Shown here in pieces: positions 62,849 through 64,000 of a stretch of DNA of 64,000 nucleotides. The first letter of the stretch is position 1; the number at the start of each line of letters is the position of its first letter. The notes under the pieces were generated by a model. It had not been told where the DNA came from, did not search any database, and was given only the letters and a program-made list of their open reading frames with translations. Origin of the DNA: Aestuariibacter salexigens DSM 15300 (GTDB taxonomy: Bacteria > Pseudomonadota > Gammaproteobacteria > Enterobacterales > Alteromonadaceae); assembly GCF_000429145.1 (NCBI RefSeq), contig NZ_KE386852.1, positions 110,408 to 174,407 of the forward strand. The letters run 5' to 3'. A program made the translations under genes and the position numbers.

Positions 62849-64000
62849 CTAGCGCTTAAGATGCTTGCGTCGGGATAAACATAACAAGCCCATAGACCCC
62901 AAAAGCAATCCTAGCGTGGTCGGAGCGGACACCTCACTGACCTTATCACCTATATTTTCGACCTCTAGACGCCATCCGCTATCTGATAGCACTACATTCG
63001 GACCATCTACAGAAAAGCTAAACCATGAAGCTATGTCTGCAATACTGCTCCCAAAACCATCTCTCAATTCACCTGTTAGCTCGAAGAAGTCAAAGGTATG
63101 ACCGACCAAATCTTCCCACGATAAACCATCTAAAAAACTAACGTTCAGGTTGATAGATGACATTAACGTGAGGCCACCATCAATGAAGATTTTGTCAAAT
63201 AAGAAACCACCGTCAGGTGCAACCCCGAACTCAAGATTCAAGCTGACATTATCCCACAATGTATCCCCAAAAAAGCTGAGCGTTCCAGGACTATTGCCAG
63301 GTGACAGTGTGGCGTCCAGTAAATATGTATCTCCGTCAAACTGACCACTACCATATAGTTCGCCGGTCAGGGATAACAGCGCATCATTAGTGATGCGGAT
63401 AATACCGTTATTAACAACAGTGCCGCCCAACGTTGACGAGCCAGCATACTCAATAACGCCACCATCGTTATCCAGCGTGCCACGATTATCGACATGAGCA
63501 TCTGCGTTAATATTTAATTGACCTTCGTTGCTCAACAGATGATTGTTCTGTAGTTGGTCGGACAAGCTCAATATATGTTGATTTGTTATATTGCTCTCAG
63601 TATTGAACCCGCCGTTGATATGCATTTGTTCAAATTGCCCACTGCTGATAAGTTGCTCAGCACTTAAATTGAGATTAAACGTGCCATCTTGGGCTGTCAG
63701 ATGTTCAATCGTTGCGCTATCTCCACCAAACTGATTTTCAATTAGCACGCTGCGACTTGATTGGTCAGCTATCTGTAAGTCAGCTTGCCCGGTTATCGTT
63801 GCGTGAAGCTGGCTTAAAAGCACGGAAGAGTTGTAGCGCAACGTATCATTCCCCGACACATCACGAATAGCATTTCGAGCAGAAAGGCTGTCACTCACAT
63901 CGTAAACATCGTTACCCGTTCCGCCATCCAGCAGGTTTACACCATCACCGCCGATAAGCATATCGTTACCATCGCCGCCATTAAGTGTGTCATCGCCAGC
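62849..64000 (-). CDS. RTX-repeat protein with PEP-CTERM-like tail, C-terminal part
   Basis: The C-terminal 383 residues of a larger secreted protein; the frame is open to the right edge, so the N-terminus is missing. It begins with RTX-type calcium-binding nonapeptides (GGDGNDMLIGGDGVNLLDGG, then TGNDVYDV). A beta-rich region with repeated Asn/Gly patterns follows (NNHLLSNEGQLNINADAHVD, LSPGNSPGTLSFFGDTLW). The end EVSAPTTLGLLLGSMGLLCL followed by SRRKHLKR looks like a PEP-CTERM sorting signal: small motif, hydrophobic helix, Arg cluster. An adhesin or surface protein is likely; no catalytic domain is visible in this part. Confidence 0.8.
   Translation of the reverse strand, partial: AGDDTLNGGDGNDMLIGGDGVNLLDGGTGNDVYDVSDSLSARNAIRDVSGNDTLRYNSSVLLSQLHATITGQADLQIADQSSRSVLIENQFGGDSATIEHLTAQDGTFNLNLSAEQLISSGQFEQMHINGGFNTESNITNQHILSLSDQLQNNHLLSNEGQLNINADAHVDNRGTLDNDGGVIEYAGSSTLGGTVVNNGIIRITNDALLSLTGELYGSGQFDGDTYLLDATLSPGNSPGTLSFFGDTLWDNVSLNLEFGVAPDGGFLFDKIFIDGGLTLMSSINLNVSFLDGLSWEDLVGHTFDFFELTGELRDGFGSSIADIASWFSFSVDGPNVVLSDSGWRLEVENIGDKVSEVSAPTTLGLLLGSMGLLCLSRRKHLKR

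Noticed and set aside
1..64000. tRNA, rRNA, insertion sequences or prophage genes
   Set aside because: No cloverleaf or rRNA-like stretch, transposase, integrase, terminal inverted repeats or phage structural genes were recognised on either strand.

Overview
The window reads as a chromosomal segment of a marine gammaproteobacterium of the Alteromonadales, most likely Alteromonadaceae. This rests on the housekeeping order rsmE ... gshB-yqgE-ruvX, pilU-pilT, yggS-proC-yggT, on a DUF3545 protein, and on a PEP-CTERM-like tail next to many sensor kinases. The genus is inferred from gene order and protein character, not from a search. No rRNA, tRNA, insertion sequence, prophage or CRISPR array was seen.

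Layout. 1-4555: tkt-epd-pgk-fructose-bisphosphate aldolase operon on the minus strand, with the aldolase cut by the left edge. 4700-9617: metK behind a MetJ operator, a small lipoprotein, an M48 lipoprotein protease, mscS and rsmE. 9708-26562: a block between rsmE and gshB, which sit together in E. coli. It holds a GAF histidine kinase, a phosphate-type porin, an HBM chemoreceptor, the pstSCAB-phoU operon with a Pho box, a secreted beta-propeller protein, small membrane and lipoproteins, an SDR oxidoreductase, a DesKR-like two-component system and a 46-codon cysteine-containing ORF. 26701-34420: gshB-yqgE-ruvX, then pilU-pilT diverging from yggS-proC-yggT. 34551-42303: a beta-propeller protein lacking its peptidase domain, an MBL/beta-CASP hydrolase, yaaA, tal, pgi, a PilZ protein and DUF3545. 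42355-47986: thrABC-ung behind a leader-peptide attenuator and a MetJ operator. 48001-53648: response regulator, alpha/beta hydrolase, aceK, MAPEG protein and an amino-acid permease. 53693-62502: a signalling cluster with a secreted protein diverging from an NtrC-type two-component system, a MASE1-GGDEF cyclase and a solute-binding protein paired with a histidine kinase. 62849-64000: the C-terminal part of an RTX-repeat protein with a PEP-CTERM-like tail.

How the genes work together. The left end is central sugar metabolism (lower glycolysis and non-oxidative pentose phosphate), complemented by tal and pgi near 39 kb. The porin, Pst transporter and PhoU form a phosphate acquisition set with Pho-box-like promoters in front of both porin and pstS; the chemoreceptor beside them has an unknown ligand. 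metK and the thr operon both carry tandem MetJ-box-like sites, which ties aspartate-family flux to methionine/SAM status. The thr leader peptide adds a translational sensor of Thr and possibly Met and Ile. The 54-kb NtrC-type system faces a secreted protein across an intergenic region with two GATATC-centred repeats 22 bp apart and a sigma-54-like element.

Most interesting leads: the dual MetJ plus Met/Ile/Thr-coded attenuator of thrABC-ung; the candidate NtrC-type target at 53.7-54.4 kb; the solute-binding protein/kinase pair at 59.4-62.5 kb; the cysteine-containing short ORF with a palindrome beside the DesKR-like system; and the S9-type propeller without its hydrolase. All site calls were made by eye from the sequence.
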